A stretch of DNA of 64,000 bases from an uncultured Collinsella sp. (GCA_938023705.1 CALJDJ010000095.1:4237-68236), one strand, 5' to 3'; numbered from the stretch's first letter, positions 8,802-18,309 are shown. Numbers and translations are program-made. Notes: generated from the letters alone by a model not told the origin.

Positions 8802-10145
8802 ATGTTCGACAAAGTGCTCATCGCCAACCGCGGCGAAGTCGCGGTCCGTGTTATCCGCGCGTGCCGCGATATGGGCATCAAGACCGTCGCCGTTTATTCC
8901 ACGGCCGATGCGGACGCGCTGCACGTGCAGCTTGCCGACGAGGCGTATTGCATCGGCGGCCCGCGTCTTGCCGAGAGCTACCTCAACGACGATGCCGTGC
9001 TCACCTGTGCCGTAAAGTCGGGAGCTAAGGCAATTCATCCCGGCTATGGCTTTTTCTCCGAGAAGGCGAGCTTCGTGCGCGACTGCGACAAGTTCGGTCT
9101 GGCGTTTGTCGGTCCTTCGGCCGAGGTGATCGACAGCATGGGCGACAAGGACGCCGCACGCCGAACGGCCGCTGCTGCGGGCGTGCCCATCGTGCCGGGC
9201 TGCGATTTGCTCAAAAGCCCCGAGGAAGCAACGGCCGAGGCCGAGCGCATCGGCTGCCCCGTGCTTATTAAGGCGCGCGCGGGCGGCGGCGGTCGCGGTA
9301 TTCGCAAGGTCGAGCGCGTGGAAGATGCGGCAAAGGCGTTCATCGAGGCGCGTGCCGAGGGTGAGGCCGTTTTTGGCGACGGCGAGTGCTACATGGAGAA
9401 GTTCGTTGCGCCGGCGCATCACGTTGAGGTACAGATTATGGCCGATAAGCAGGGCCATGTGTTTTCGCTCGGCGAGCGCGAGTGCTCGGTGCAGCGCCGC
9501 AACCAAAAGCTGATCGAGGAGAGCCCCGCGCCGTGCCTCGACGGACGCGATGATATTCGCGCGCGCATGCACAAGGCCGCGCGCGACCTGGCTCGTGCCG
9601 TTGGCTATGAGGGCGCTGGCACCATCGAGTTTTTGTACTCAGATGACGGCAATTTCTACTTTATGGAAATGAACACGCGCTTGCAGGTGGAGCATCCGGT
9701 TACGGAGTTTGTGACCGATACCGACCTGGTTAAGTGGCAGCTGCGCGTGGCTGCCGGCCAGCCTCTGCCCTTTGAGCAGGAGGGCGTACCGGTCCGCAAC
9801 CACGCCATGGAGTGCCGCATCAATGCCGAAACGCCGGACTTTCTACCGTCATGTGGAACGGTCACCGCGTTGCGTGTGCCGGGTGGTCCGCGCGTGCGCT
9901 GGGATTCCGCCATGTTTACCGGAGCGAAAGTTCCGCCGTACTACGACTCCATGCTCGGCAAGCTCATCGTGTGCGCGCCCACGCGTGACGGTGCCATTCG
10001 CAAGATGCGCTCGGCCCTGGGCGAGCTCGTGATTGAGGGCGTGAGCGAAAATAGCGAGCTTCAGCTCGACGTGCTGGCAAACGACGAGTTTTTGTCGGGC
10101 ATGTATCACACCGATCTGATGGGGCATCTCTATGCTGATGAATAG
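8802..10145 (+). CDS. accC: Acetyl-CoA carboxylase, biotin carboxylase subunit
   Basis: AccC carboxylates the biotin on AccB using ATP and bicarbonate. The 447-aa protein shows the N-terminal domain start (FDKVLIANRGEVAVRVIRAC), the glycine-rich ATP-grasp loop (KARAGGGGRGIRKVE), the active-site FMEMNTRLQVEHPVTE and the C-terminal domain. The ATG at 8802 has AAGGAAG upstream. Its last 14 bases overlap accDA. Confidence 0.97.
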   Translation: MFDKVLIANRGEVAVRVIRACRDMGIKTVAVYSTADADALHVQLADEAYCIGGPRLAESYLNDDAVLTCAVKSGAKAIHPGYGFFSEKASFVRDCDKFGLAFVGPSAEVIDSMGDKDAARRTAAAAGVPIVPGCDLLKSPEEATAEAERIGCPVLIKARAGGGGRGIRKVERVEDAAKAFIEARAEGEAVFGDGECYMEKFVAPAHHVEVQIMADKQGHVFSLGERECSVQRRNQKLIEESPAPCLDGRDDIRARMHKAARDLARAVGYEGAGTIEFLYSDDGNFYFMEMNTRLQVEHPVTEFVTDTDLVKWQLRVAAGQPLPFEQEGVPVRNHAMECRINAETPDFLPSCGTVTALRVPGGPRVRWDSAMFTGAKVPPYYDSMLGKLIVCAPTRDGAIRKMRSALGELVIEGVSENSELQLDVLANDEFLSGMYHTDLMGHLYADE

Positions 10146-11856
10146 AAAAGCGAAGACGGTCAATGTCCTTGAGGGGCCGATAACCGAGTCGTGCGCCGAG
10201 TTCCCCGCGCGCCACGTGTTTGTCAAATGCCCGGAGTGCCGCCGTGTGATCGATGAGGCGCGCCTGCACGACAACCTCGAGGTCTGCCCTCGTTGCGGCA
10301 AACACTTTCGCGTGAGCGGTCGCGCGCGCATGCGCATGACGGTCGACGCGGGTACCTTTGAGGAATGGGATGCCAATCTGGCGTCGAAGGACTTCCTCTC
10401 GTTTCCCGGTTATGCCGACAAGCTTAAGAGCGTGAGCGAGCGTTCGGGCGAGCGCGATGCCGTTGTGTGCGGCAGGGGCAAAATCTGCGGCTGCGATACC
10501 GCGCTCTTCTTTATGGATGCCAACTTTATGATGGGCTCAATGGGCTCCGTGGTGGGCAAGAAGATCTGTCGTGTCTTTGAGCGCGCGGCCGAGTTGGGGC
10601 TGCCGGTCGTTGGCTTTACCGTATCGGGCGGCGCCCGCATGCAGGAGGGCGTGACCTCGCTCATGCAGATGGCCAAGATTTCTGCAGCGGTTAGGCGCCA
10701 CAGCGAGGCGGGCGGCCTGTATATCACGGTGCTCACCGATCCCACGACCGGAGGTGTAACCGCGAGCTTTGCCATGGAGGGCGACATTATCCTGGCCGAG
10801 CCCGATGCCCTGACGGCATTTGCCGGCCCGCGCGTGATCGAGCAGAACATGCACAAGCGTCTGCCCAAGGGATTCCAGCGTTCCGAGTTTTTGCTGGAGC
10901 ACGGCTTTTGCGATGCCGTTGTTCCGCGTGGTGAGATTGCGCTCACGGTAGGCGAGCTGCTGGCGCTGCACGAAGGGCACGCGCCCGGCCTGGGGGCACC
11001 GCATGAGATCGTGCATACGGGTCGTCGCGACAAAAAGCTGGGACACTTGTTTAAGCGCTCGGCCGCACCAAAAAGCGCGCTCGAAATCGTCAAACAGACT
11101 CGCTCGGCGAACCGCGCCACGGCAGGCGAGATGATCTCGTTGGGTCTCGACGGATTCGTAGAGCTGCACGGCGACCGCTACTTTGGCGACGACGCCGCTG
11201 TGGTGGCTGGCATTGGCTGGAAAGACGGACGCCCCGTAACGGTCATCGCCATCGAGCGCGGTACCACGACCAAAGAGCGCATGCGTCGCAACTTTGGTAT
11301 GGCACATCCCGAGGGCTACCGCAAGGCACGTCGCCTGATGCACCAGGCCGAAAAGTTTGGTCGGCCGGTTCTGTGCCTGGTTGATACTTCGGGCGCGTTT
11401 TGCGGCATCGGTGCCGAGGAGCGCGGCCAGGGCGAGGCGATTGCCCAGAATCTCATGGAGATGAGCGGCCTTAAGACGCCGATTGTCTCGGTGGTGACAG
11501 GCGAGGGCGGCTCTGGTGGCGCGCTGGCGCTATCCGTGGCCGACCGCATCCTGATGCTCTCGAGCTCGGCCTATTCGGTCGTGAGCCCCGAGGCCTGTGC
11601 GTCGATCCTGTGGAAGGATACCGACCGCGCGAATGAGGCCGCCGAAGCGCTTAAGCTCACGGCCCCCGATCTGTTGGCGCTCGGCATCATCGACGGCATT
11701 GTTGACGATAGGGGCCTGTCGCATGAGGAGATCGCCGGTGCCGTCATGTCCTCGGCATTTGATGCCTTCGATACGCTTGGGCAGCTCGACGACGCGACCC
11801 TCACAAACCTCCGCTACGAAAAGTACCGCGCAATCGGTCAGTACCGCACGATGTGA
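10132..11856 (+). CDS. accDA: Acetyl-CoA carboxylase carboxyltransferase, fused beta and alpha subunits
   Basis: This single 574-aa chain joins AccD and AccA, which are separate in most bacteria. The N-terminal half (about 1-290) is AccD with the zinc ribbon Cys33, Cys36, Cys52, Cys55 and VSGGARMQEGVTSLMQMAK. The C-terminal half is AccA, with ERGTTTKERMRRNFGMAHPE and VVTGEGGSGGALALSVADRI. The usual AccA N-terminal helical segment is shortened at the junction near GEMISLGLDGFVELHGDRYF. The enzyme moves carboxyl from biotin to acetyl-CoA. There is no stop codon or frameshift between halves. Its stop codon lies inside a REP-type palindrome. It is the last gene of the fatty-acid operon. Confidence 0.96.
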   Translation: MLMNRKAKTVNVLEGPITESCAEFPARHVFVKCPECRRVIDEARLHDNLEVCPRCGKHFRVSGRARMRMTVDAGTFEEWDANLASKDFLSFPGYADKLKSVSERSGERDAVVCGRGKICGCDTALFFMDANFMMGSMGSVVGKKICRVFERAAELGLPVVGFTVSGGARMQEGVTSLMQMAKISAAVRRHSEAGGLYITVLTDPTTGGVTASFAMEGDIILAEPDALTAFAGPRVIEQNMHKRLPKGFQRSEFLLEHGFCDAVVPRGEIALTVGELLALHEGHAPGLGAPHEIVHTGRRDKKLGHLFKRSAAPKSALEIVKQTRSANRATAGEMISLGLDGFVELHGDRYFGDDAAVVAGIGWKDGRPVTVIAIERGTTTKERMRRNFGMAHPEGYRKARRLMHQAEKFGRPVLCLVDTSGAFCGIGAEERGQGEAIAQNLMEMSGLKTPIVSVVTGEGGSGGALALSVADRILMLSSSAYSVVSPEACASILWKDTDRANEAAEALKLTAPDLLALGIIDGIVDDRGLSHEEIAGAVMSSAFDAFDTLGQLDDATLTNLRYEKYRAIGQYRTM

Positions 11857-11880
11857 CAAAGGGGCAGTCCGCATGTCACA
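11852..11880. repeat. REP-type palindrome A (TGTGACA arms)
   Basis: Arms TGTGACA and TGTCACA enclose a core containing GGGGCAGTCC. The left arm contains the accDA stop codon. The design matches four other loci in this window (13117, 18310, 25745, 28239), in which the arms differ but the GGGAC-type core is kept. Confidence 0.7.
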
Positions 11881-11896
11881 TTGGGAAAGGCGTTCC

Positions 11897-13111
11897 ATGT
11901 CACAAGTTTCTAACACCTCGTTTACAACGACGGTTTCATCAAACGCCATGGCCGTGGTGGACTATCTGTCCAAAAGCATGATGTCGGCGCTGCCCTTTAT
12001 TGTCTGCGCGGCGTTGTTCCGCACCGTCGCCGTCATTATGGGCGAAGGCATGCTGGGCCTGTGGCCTGCCGATTCCGAAATCTATCGCCTGTTCTACAGT
12101 TGGCTCTATAACGCCGGTTACTACTTTTTGCCCATCTATCTTGGTTGGGCGGCTGCCCGCCAGCTCGGTTGCTCGGAACAACTGGGCATGATGCTGGGCG
12201 GCGTATTGATTGCGCCCGATCTGCTTAAGCTCGTCGATGCCGCATCGACGGCGGGGGCATCGATGACTTCCGTGTATGGTCTGCTTCCCGCGCCGGTCAA
12301 CGATTACACGACGACTGTTATTCCGGTCCTCATCTCGGTGCCCGTGCTATGGCGAGTGGAGTGTTTCTTTCATCGAGTTATCCCTAAGGCCGTGGCATTT
12401 TCGTTCGTTCCGTTTGCAACCATGCTCGTCATGGTTCCGGTTTCGCTGTGTATTACAGCGCCGGCGGGCAGCTATCTGGGCATGCTGTTGGGCCAGCTTA
12501 TGTTTATGCTTGGCAATTCCGGTGGCATCGTGTCGCTGCTCACGCTCATGGGGCTTGCCGCGGGTTGGGAGTTTCTTAAGATCGCGGGTATCAGCAACGT
12601 TGTCCTATCGCTTGCGTACGCGCAGTTTATGAGTGTGGGAACGGATTCGTGCATCCTGATTGCCGCGACGATGGCGACGTTCGCCGTTTGGGGCATGCCT
12701 TTTGGCGCGTCGCTTCGCGTTGCGGATAAGGACGAGAAGGCGCTCATGCTGGGCTATTCAATCTCGGGTGTTCTTGGCGGCGTAAGCGAGCCGGCGCTGT
12801 ACGGTTGCGGCTTTAAATATGGCAGGTGTCTGACATGCATGGCCATTGGCGGCGCCGTCGGAGGCCTTGTTGCGGCCGTGGGCCACGTTACGGCCTATAC
12901 CATCGGCATGACGAATGTCCTTATGGTCATTGGCTTTGCCACGGGCGGCATTTCGAACCTGCTGTGGTGCTGCGCTGCCGGTGGCACGGCATTTGCGGTG
13001 TCTGCGGCGCTGAGCTACTGCTTTGGCGTGGTGCCGGCGAAGGGGCAGGTGACGGGGGACGGAGCCGATTTGCCCGAAACCTCGAAGAGCGTGGCCGAGG
13101 CAAGCGCATAA
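11897..13111 (+). CDS. Orphan PTS transporter subunit EIIC (glucose/beta-glucoside superfamily)
   Basis: This 404-aa integral membrane protein has about ten hydrophobic segments. The conserved EIIC motif appears as GVLGGVSEPALYGCGFKYGR, matching the GITEPAIYG class of sugar-binding loops. Unlike complete permeases of this family it carries no EIIB or EIIA domain, and none is encoded nearby. Phosphoryl transfer would need EIIA and EIIB from elsewhere, or the protein may not work as a PTS. The start at 11897 has GGAAAGG six bases upstream; an ATG at 11873 is the alternative. The sugar is unknown. It follows accDA by 40 bases and may be read through from the fatty-acid operon. Confidence 0.85.
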   Translation: MSQVSNTSFTTTVSSNAMAVVDYLSKSMMSALPFIVCAALFRTVAVIMGEGMLGLWPADSEIYRLFYSWLYNAGYYFLPIYLGWAAARQLGCSEQLGMMLGGVLIAPDLLKLVDAASTAGASMTSVYGLLPAPVNDYTTTVIPVLISVPVLWRVECFFHRVIPKAVAFSFVPFATMLVMVPVSLCITAPAGSYLGMLLGQLMFMLGNSGGIVSLLTLMGLAAGWEFLKIAGISNVVLSLAYAQFMSVGTDSCILIAATMATFAVWGMPFGASLRVADKDEKALMLGYSISGVLGGVSEPALYGCGFKYGRCLTCMAIGGAVGGLVAAVGHVTAYTIGMTNVLMVIGFATGGISNLLWCCAAGGTAFAVSAALSYCFGVVPAKGQVTGDGADLPETSKSVAEASA

Positions 13112-13116
13112 ACCTG

Positions 13117-13146
13117 TGCGACAAAGGGACGGTCCCGCATGTCGCA
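13117..13146. repeat. REP-type palindrome B (TGCGACA arms)
   Basis: Arms TGCGACA and TGTCGCA enclose GGGACGGTCCC. It is the second copy of the architecture at 11852; the two copies bracket the EIIC gene. Confidence 0.7.
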
Positions 13147-13149
13147 TTC

Positions 13150-13184
13150 CAAGGCCGTGGCCCGTGTGGGTTGCGGCCTTTTTG
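13150..13184 (+). terminator. Probable terminator after the EIIC gene
   Basis: AAGGCCG pairs with CGGCCTT across a 16-base loop, followed by TTTTT. Its T-run overlaps the -35 element of the next promoter. Confidence 0.6.
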
Positions 13185-13210
13185 TATCTGGGGGACAAAG
13201 TGGCTACACT
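13182..13210 (+). promoter_or_regulatory. Putative sigma-70-type promoter for the CDF exporter
   Basis: TTGTAT at 13182-13187 and TACACT at 13205-13210 are separated by 17 bases. The start codon of the exporter lies about 47 bases downstream. Confidence 0.5.
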
Positions 13211-13256
13211 ACAATCCGTTTGAGTAATAGATATATAGGTAGTACCGTGGGGGCGG

Positions 13257-14417
13257 ATGCAGATGGTCGAGTGGATTGTTCGTCGTGCGCAGGGCGACCG
13301 TGCACGCGTGGGAACGTTGACGGGCATGGTGTGTATTCTCGCCAATGTGGCACTATGCGCTGCGAAGGGTGCAATTGGCGTGCTGTCGGGATCGGTTTCA
13401 ATCGTGGCGGACGCTATGAACAACCTGTCTGATGCCAGCTCGAACATCGTGAGCGTGCTTGGCTTTAAGCTGGCGGGCAAGCCGGCAGACCCCGAGCATC
13501 CTTACGGCCATGGCCGCTACGAGTATCTCTCGGGTCTGGTCGTGGCGGCGCTCGTGCTGCTGATCGGCCTTGAGCTTATCAAGTCCTCGGTTGAGCGCGT
13601 CATCCACCCCGAACCTGTCGAGTTCTCGCTTGCCCTGGTGGCAGTCCTTGCGCTTTCGATGGTCGTAAAGCTTTGGATGGCGGCCCTCAACCAAAAACTC
13701 GGCGATCGCATTGAGTCCGAGACGCTGCATGCGACCGCGCAGGATTCCAAGAACGATGTTCTAGCCACGGGCGCCGTGTTGGCGTGCGCGATTGTTTCGC
13801 AGGTGACGCATATCAATCTAGATGCATGGGTCGGCCTTGCCGTTGGCGCCTATATCGGCTGGAGCGGTTTTGAGCTCATCCAGGATACGGTGAGCCCGCT
13901 TTTGGGCCAGGCGCCCGATCCCAAGCTGGTCAAGCACATTCGAGACAAAATCATGAGCTACCCCGGCGTTTTGGGCGTCCACGACCTTATGGTTCACGAT
14001 TACGGTCCGGGCAGGAAGTTTGCAAGTGCGCACGCCGAGATGGCGGCCGAGGCCAGCCCGCTGGAAAGTCACGACACGCTCGATAACATCGAGCAGTCGT
14101 TTAGGAACGAAGACGGTATGATCGTCACGCTCCATTACGACCCCATCGTGACCGACGATCCAAAGGTGGCGAGCATGCGTCTGCGCATCAACGCTATGGC
14201 TCAAGAGGTCGATAGCCGCCTCTCGATCCACGACCTACGCTGTGTTCCGGGCCCCACGCATACCAACGTGATCTTTGACTGCGTACGTCCCTCGGATTTG
14301 GCGATGAGCGCCGAGGACCTGAAGCGCGCGCTGGCGAAACGGGTCGAATCGGAATATCCCAAGTCGGTCGCCAAGATCACGATCGACGAAGACTACGTAG
14401 GCCATACCCACGAGTAG
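13257..14417 (+). CDS. Cation diffusion facilitator (CDF) family metal transporter
   Basis: CDF proteins export divalent metals such as zinc, manganese or iron by antiport. This 386-aa member has six hydrophobic segments. Transmembrane metal-site motifs are SIVADAMNNLSDASSN and, in the next helix pair, HPYGHGRYEY and HATAQDSKNDVLATG. A cytoplasmic C-terminal domain ends with a His pair (GHTHE). The N-site reads NNLSD, where zinc-type CDFs usually have HxxxD, which leans toward manganese or iron; this is an inference from sequence only. ATG 13257 and ATG 13263 are both possible starts. Confidence 0.93.
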   Translation: MQMVEWIVRRAQGDRARVGTLTGMVCILANVALCAAKGAIGVLSGSVSIVADAMNNLSDASSNIVSVLGFKLAGKPADPEHPYGHGRYEYLSGLVVAALVLLIGLELIKSSVERVIHPEPVEFSLALVAVLALSMVVKLWMAALNQKLGDRIESETLHATAQDSKNDVLATGAVLACAIVSQVTHINLDAWVGLAVGAYIGWSGFELIQDTVSPLLGQAPDPKLVKHIRDKIMSYPGVLGVHDLMVHDYGPGRKFASAHAEMAAEASPLESHDTLDNIEQSFRNEDGMIVTLHYDPIVTDDPKVASMRLRINAMAQEVDSRLSIHDLRCVPGPTHTNVIFDCVRPSDLAMSAEDLKRALAKRVESEYPKSVAKITIDEDYVGHTHE

Positions 14418-14456
14418 GGCTGTGCCAGCAAAGCAAGTTATACAGAAGGGGAGAGC

Positions 14457-15083
14457 ATGAAGCGTCTATATCTACTCCGCCACGGTCAGACAGAATTCAA
14501 CGTTAAAAAGCTCGTCCAGGGCCGCTGCGATTCACCGCTGACCGACCTGGGTCGTCAGCAAGCCGGGATGGCAGCCGCGTGGCTCAAAGCCCACAACGTC
14601 GTTCCCGACAAAGTGGTCTCTTCGCCCTTAGGCCGAGCCATGGACACGGCAAGTCTCGTCGCAACCGAACTCCTCGGCCGGGATGCAGCAGTCGAGCCCT
14701 GCGAAGGCATCATCGAGCGCAGCTACGGCACCTTCGAAGAAGGCCCCCACGACGCCCTACCCACCGACGTCTGGGACCCCGGCGAGGACCTGATCCCATT
14801 TGGCGGAGAAGGAAGCCATGCCTTGCAGGAGCGCATGGTGGGCACCCTCACCAATCTCATGGACGCCGAGGGCATCGAAACCCTCCTAGCAGTAAGCCAC
14901 GGCAGCGCCAGCCGCCAATTCATCAAAGCTGCAGCCCCAGAGGGCTTCGAGCTCCCAACAAAACTCCCCAACTGCGCCATTATGATTTTCGATTTTGATG
15001 AGGCGGAGCCACAAGTAGAGGGCGAGCCAATGCAATGCAAGTTCACCCTCCAGCAAATAGTGGACCCCCAACAAAGTCATTAG
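14457..15083 (+). CDS. Histidine phosphatase family protein
   Basis: This 208-aa member of the phosphoglycerate-mutase-like branch 1 superfamily starts MKRLYLLRHGQTEFN, with His9 the expected phospho-acceptor. The second conserved His is in LLAVSHGSASRQF. Substrates in this family range from sugar phosphates to cobalamin intermediates and cannot be told here. AGGGGAGAGC precedes the start. Confidence 0.92.
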   Translation: MKRLYLLRHGQTEFNVKKLVQGRCDSPLTDLGRQQAGMAAAWLKAHNVVPDKVVSSPLGRAMDTASLVATELLGRDAAVEPCEGIIERSYGTFEEGPHDALPTDVWDPGEDLIPFGGEGSHALQERMVGTLTNLMDAEGIETLLAVSHGSASRQFIKAAAPEGFELPTKLPNCAIMIFDFDEAEPQVEGEPMQCKFTLQQIVDPQQSH

Positions 15084-15180
15084 CCTGAGCGAGCAGAGTT
15101 AAGCAGACATCAACGTGTCGTCTCCCGAGCACGGCGGAGGGCCGGAGAAATATATTAAGGTCATCGCGAGTTCCGCACGC

Positions 15181-15211
15181 AAAGGAGAGCACTTAATGTG
15201 CTCTCCGTCTT
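15181..15211. terminator. Hairpin between convergent genes
   Basis: GGAGAGCAC and GTGCTCTCC form a perfect nine-base stem around TTAAT, flanked by AAA and GTCTT. It lies in the 186-base gap between the convergent phosphatase and pcrA genes and may serve both. The T-run is weak. Confidence 0.5.
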
Positions 15212-15269
15212 GCGCAGGACTGCCCGAGCAGGCGATGTTGCCCTATACGCCCACCCAGGTCCGCCGGGA

Positions 15270-18170
15270 TTACGACAGCTTGACGATCGGTGCAAAACCT
15301 TTCATGAGCTTTTTAGTCTGGCCGGTTTTTTCGAATTGAACCTCGATCATGTCTCCGGCGACCGAGATCACGGTACCGGTGCCAAAGGTCTTGTGGCTCA
15401 CGGTATCGCCCGCGGCAAAGTCCTGCGACGCGCTGGCGCGATCGACCTTGCGCTCCACCGTCGGCGACACCTTGGACGACGGCTTTTTAGCTCGCGGCGC
15501 GCCCGAACCAAAGGTCGAGGCAACACGGCCGGCGTCGGGCGAAACCCCACGATGGCGCTCGGTCCCATAGCTGCTGCCGCCAAAGAAGTCGTCAAAGCTC
15601 GACCCGCCGCGCGAGCCGGAGCCGCCGGTCGAGCGCGTATGCGAACCAAACACCTTGCCGCCATACATATCCGAGCCCATGCCCGAGCCAAAGGTGCCGT
15701 GACGGTCGCCGCGCTTTTCCCAGCCCGTGCCCTCAAAACCGGCAGAACCGATGCCGCTAAACTCGATGTCCTCAAACGGAATCTCGTTGAGGAAGCGGGA
15801 GCGCGGGTTGGCAGAGGTCGAGCCGTAGGTGCGACGCGTGGCCGCATAGGTCAGGAACAGGCGCTTACGGGCACGCGTGATGGCAACGTAGGCCAGGCGA
15901 CGCTCCTCCTCGAGCTTGCCCGGATCATCGCTGCCGCCAAAGTCATGCACGTGTGGGAAAATGCCCTCCTCCATACCGGCCACGAACACCGCGGGGAACT
16001 CCAGGCCCTTGGCGGAGTGGATGGTCATCATGGTGATGGCATGCGTCTCGCCGGCCAGGGAATCCAAGTCGGAGCGCAGGGCCAGCCACTCCATGAGAGC
16101 AGGAAGCGCCTTACAGGTGAGCGGACCGTAGGTGCGCTCGATCTCGTCGGCATGCACGGCACCCGCCGGCATCTCCGTCGGCGCGGCATACGCGTTGCCC
16201 GCAATGGCGGCAGCCAGGGCATCCTGCGGCGAGAGCGCCGGGGCGGCTAGGCTATCGAGCGGATTGGAACCTGCGGCATCACGCGCGCCAACGAGCGCCT
16301 CAAACGAGGATACCGGGGCAGACGGTCCCGGCTCGGGCGCAGGTGCGCTCACCACGACGGGCTCGGGCTCGGCGCCGGCCGGCACATCGGCAACGCCAGC
16401 CGCGCGCAGCTCTTCCAAGCTCTCGAGCGTACCCTCGATATCCTCGTGCGTCTCCTCAAATTCGGCGGCGACGCCCAGGAATTCCTGGATGTTCTCAGCG
16501 CGGCTCTCGGACTCCATGGTGCCTTCGGCGCGAAACGCCTGCAGCAGGCCCGTCTTATCGACAATCATCTCGACGACATCCTTGAGCTCGCCGTCCATGC
16601 GACGGCCCTCGCGCACCAGCGCCACAAAACTCGACAGGCCGTTGCGCACCTTGGCACTAAACATGCCCGTCTCGGCTGTTGCGATCTCGCAGGCCTGGAA
16701 GAACGAGCAACGGTTGTCGCGCGCCAGCTGCTCAATCTTTTGGATCGAAGTGGAGCCGATGCCGCGGCGCGGCGTGTTGATGACGCGCTTGACGCTCATC
16801 TCGTCGGCCGGGTTCACGATCATCTTGAGGTAGGCCATGACATCGCGGATCTCGGCGCGGTCGAAGAATCGCGTGCCGCCGACGATCTTGTAGGGCACGC
16901 CCGCGCGCAGGAACATATCTTCGAGGATACGCGACTGGGCGTTGGTGCGGTAGAACACGGCGATATCGTCGTAGCTCGTACCCTTGGCATGCAGCTTCTC
17001 GATCTCGCCGGCAATCCAGCGACCCTCGTCGCGCTCGTCGCTTGCCTGGAAAGCCTGAATCTTCTCGCCATCGCCCTCGGCCGTAAACAGGCGCTTGTCC
17101 TTGCGCTGCGAGTTGTGGCGAACAACGGCATTGGCGGCGCTCAGGATATGGCCCGTAGAGCGATAGTTCTGCTCCAGCTTGACGGTCTTGCAGTTTTTAA
17201 AGTCCTGCTCAAAGTCCAGGATGTTGGTGATGTCGGCGCCACGCCAGCTATAAATGGACTGGTCGTCGTCGCCCACGACCATAAGGTTTTGGTACTTGGC
17301 GGCCAGCAGGTTGGCGATCTCGTACTGGACGTGGTTGGTGTCCTGATACTCGTCGACGCTAATGTAGCGGAAGCGCTCTTGATACTTGTCGAGCACCTCG
17401 GGGCGGGTGCGCAGCAGCTCGAGCGTGCGCACAAGCAGGTCGTCGAAGTCCATCGCGTTGGCGGCGCGCAGGCGGCGCTCCAGCTCCAAGTAGACCTGCG
17501 CGGCCTTTTTGTCATTGGGGCTGTCAGCGGATTTGAGCATGTCCTCGGGCCCGATCATGGCGTTTTTGGCCGAGCTGATCTTGCTGCGGATCATGTTGAT
17601 GGGGAACTGCTTTTGCTCAATGCCGAGCGCCTGCATAATGTCGCGCACCATGCGCTTTGAGTCGTCGTCATCGTAGATGGTGAACTGACCGGTATAGCCC
17701 AGCAGGTCGGCGTCCTCGCGCAGCATGCGCACGCACATGGCATGGAAGGTGCACACCCACATGCCACGAGTGCCGCTTGGGATGAGTGCCGCCAGACGCT
17801 CGCGCATCTCGGCAGCGGCCTTGTTGGTAAACGTGATGGCAAGAACCTGCCAAGGCTTAACGCCCAGGTCGCCGAGCATATGAGCGATGCGGAAGGTCAG
17901 GACGCGGGTCTTGCCCGAGCCAGCACCGGCAAGGACCAGCAGCGGGCCCTCGGTGGTCAGGACCGCCTCGCGCTGGGCGGGGTTAAGGCTATCGATATCG
18001 ACGAGCGGCTTGGCAGGTTTGGGCGCCGGAGCCGGGGCGTCGTAGATGTCGAGCGGAACGAGCTCGGGCTCCGGCGCAGCGGGGGCGGTGTATGCATCGA
18101 GCGGCACGGGTTCCGGCGCAGGCGGCACGGGTACCGCGGCGTTCTTTTCCCAGGGCAAGGGCTGGGTCAT
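15270..18170 (-). CDS. pcrA: ATP-dependent DNA helicase PcrA/UvrD
   Basis: This SF1A 3'-5' helicase acts in nucleotide excision repair and recombination control. The 966-aa protein has the Walker A loop AGAGSGKTRVL, Walker B VDEYQDTN, GDDDQSIYSWRGADITN, the motif IV QNYRST, and motif VI VAITRARKRLFLTYA. It ends in a Tudor-like domain (GDTVSHKTFGTGTVISVAGD...) typical of PcrA. Extra features are an N-terminal Pro/Ala-rich extension of about 60 residues and an inserted Pro/Glu/Ala-rich linker in domain 2B. The ATG at 18170 has GGAG upstream. Confidence 0.97.
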   Translation of the reverse strand: MTQPLPWEKNAAVPVPPAPEPVPLDAYTAPAAPEPELVPLDIYDAPAPAPKPAKPLVDIDSLNPAQREAVLTTEGPLLVLAGAGSGKTRVLTFRIAHMLGDLGVKPWQVLAITFTNKAAAEMRERLAALIPSGTRGMWVCTFHAMCVRMLREDADLLGYTGQFTIYDDDDSKRMVRDIMQALGIEQKQFPINMIRSKISSAKNAMIGPEDMLKSADSPNDKKAAQVYLELERRLRAANAMDFDDLLVRTLELLRTRPEVLDKYQERFRYISVDEYQDTNHVQYEIANLLAAKYQNLMVVGDDDQSIYSWRGADITNILDFEQDFKNCKTVKLEQNYRSTGHILSAANAVVRHNSQRKDKRLFTAEGDGEKIQAFQASDERDEGRWIAGEIEKLHAKGTSYDDIAVFYRTNAQSRILEDMFLRAGVPYKIVGGTRFFDRAEIRDVMAYLKMIVNPADEMSVKRVINTPRRGIGSTSIQKIEQLARDNRCSFFQACEIATAETGMFSAKVRNGLSSFVALVREGRRMDGELKDVVEMIVDKTGLLQAFRAEGTMESESRAENIQEFLGVAAEFEETHEDIEGTLESLEELRAAGVADVPAGAEPEPVVVSAPAPEPGPSAPVSSFEALVGARDAAGSNPLDSLAAPALSPQDALAAAIAGNAYAAPTEMPAGAVHADEIERTYGPLTCKALPALMEWLALRSDLDSLAGETHAITMMTIHSAKGLEFPAVFVAGMEEGIFPHVHDFGGSDDPGKLEEERRLAYVAITRARKRLFLTYAATRRTYGSTSANPRSRFLNEIPFEDIEFSGIGSAGFEGTGWEKRGDRHGTFGSGMGSDMYGGKVFGSHTRSTGGSGSRGGSSFDDFFGGSSYGTERHRGVSPDAGRVASTFGSGAPRAKKPSSKVSPTVERKVDRASASQDFAAGDTVSHKTFGTGTVISVAGDMIEVQFEKTGQTKKLMKGFAPIVKLS

Positions 18171-18309
18171 GGGCGACTCCTCATCTGACGGACGGCGCGC
18201 CTGCGGGCAGCGCCATAGTTTGAGCCGTACCAGTATACCGAGCCGCGCGGACACCGACGCAAATCACACCACGACTCCGTGCGCCACCGTCAGGCCCGCC
18301 CCAGCGGAT

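Noticed and set aside
15115..15339. Small plus-strand frame after the phosphatase gene
   Set aside because: It is read through a terminator-like hairpin and into the antisense of pcrA.
16446..17660. Long plus-strand open frame opposite pcrA
   Set aside because: It is antisense to a clear helicase gene with intact motifs, and the translated sequence has no domain.
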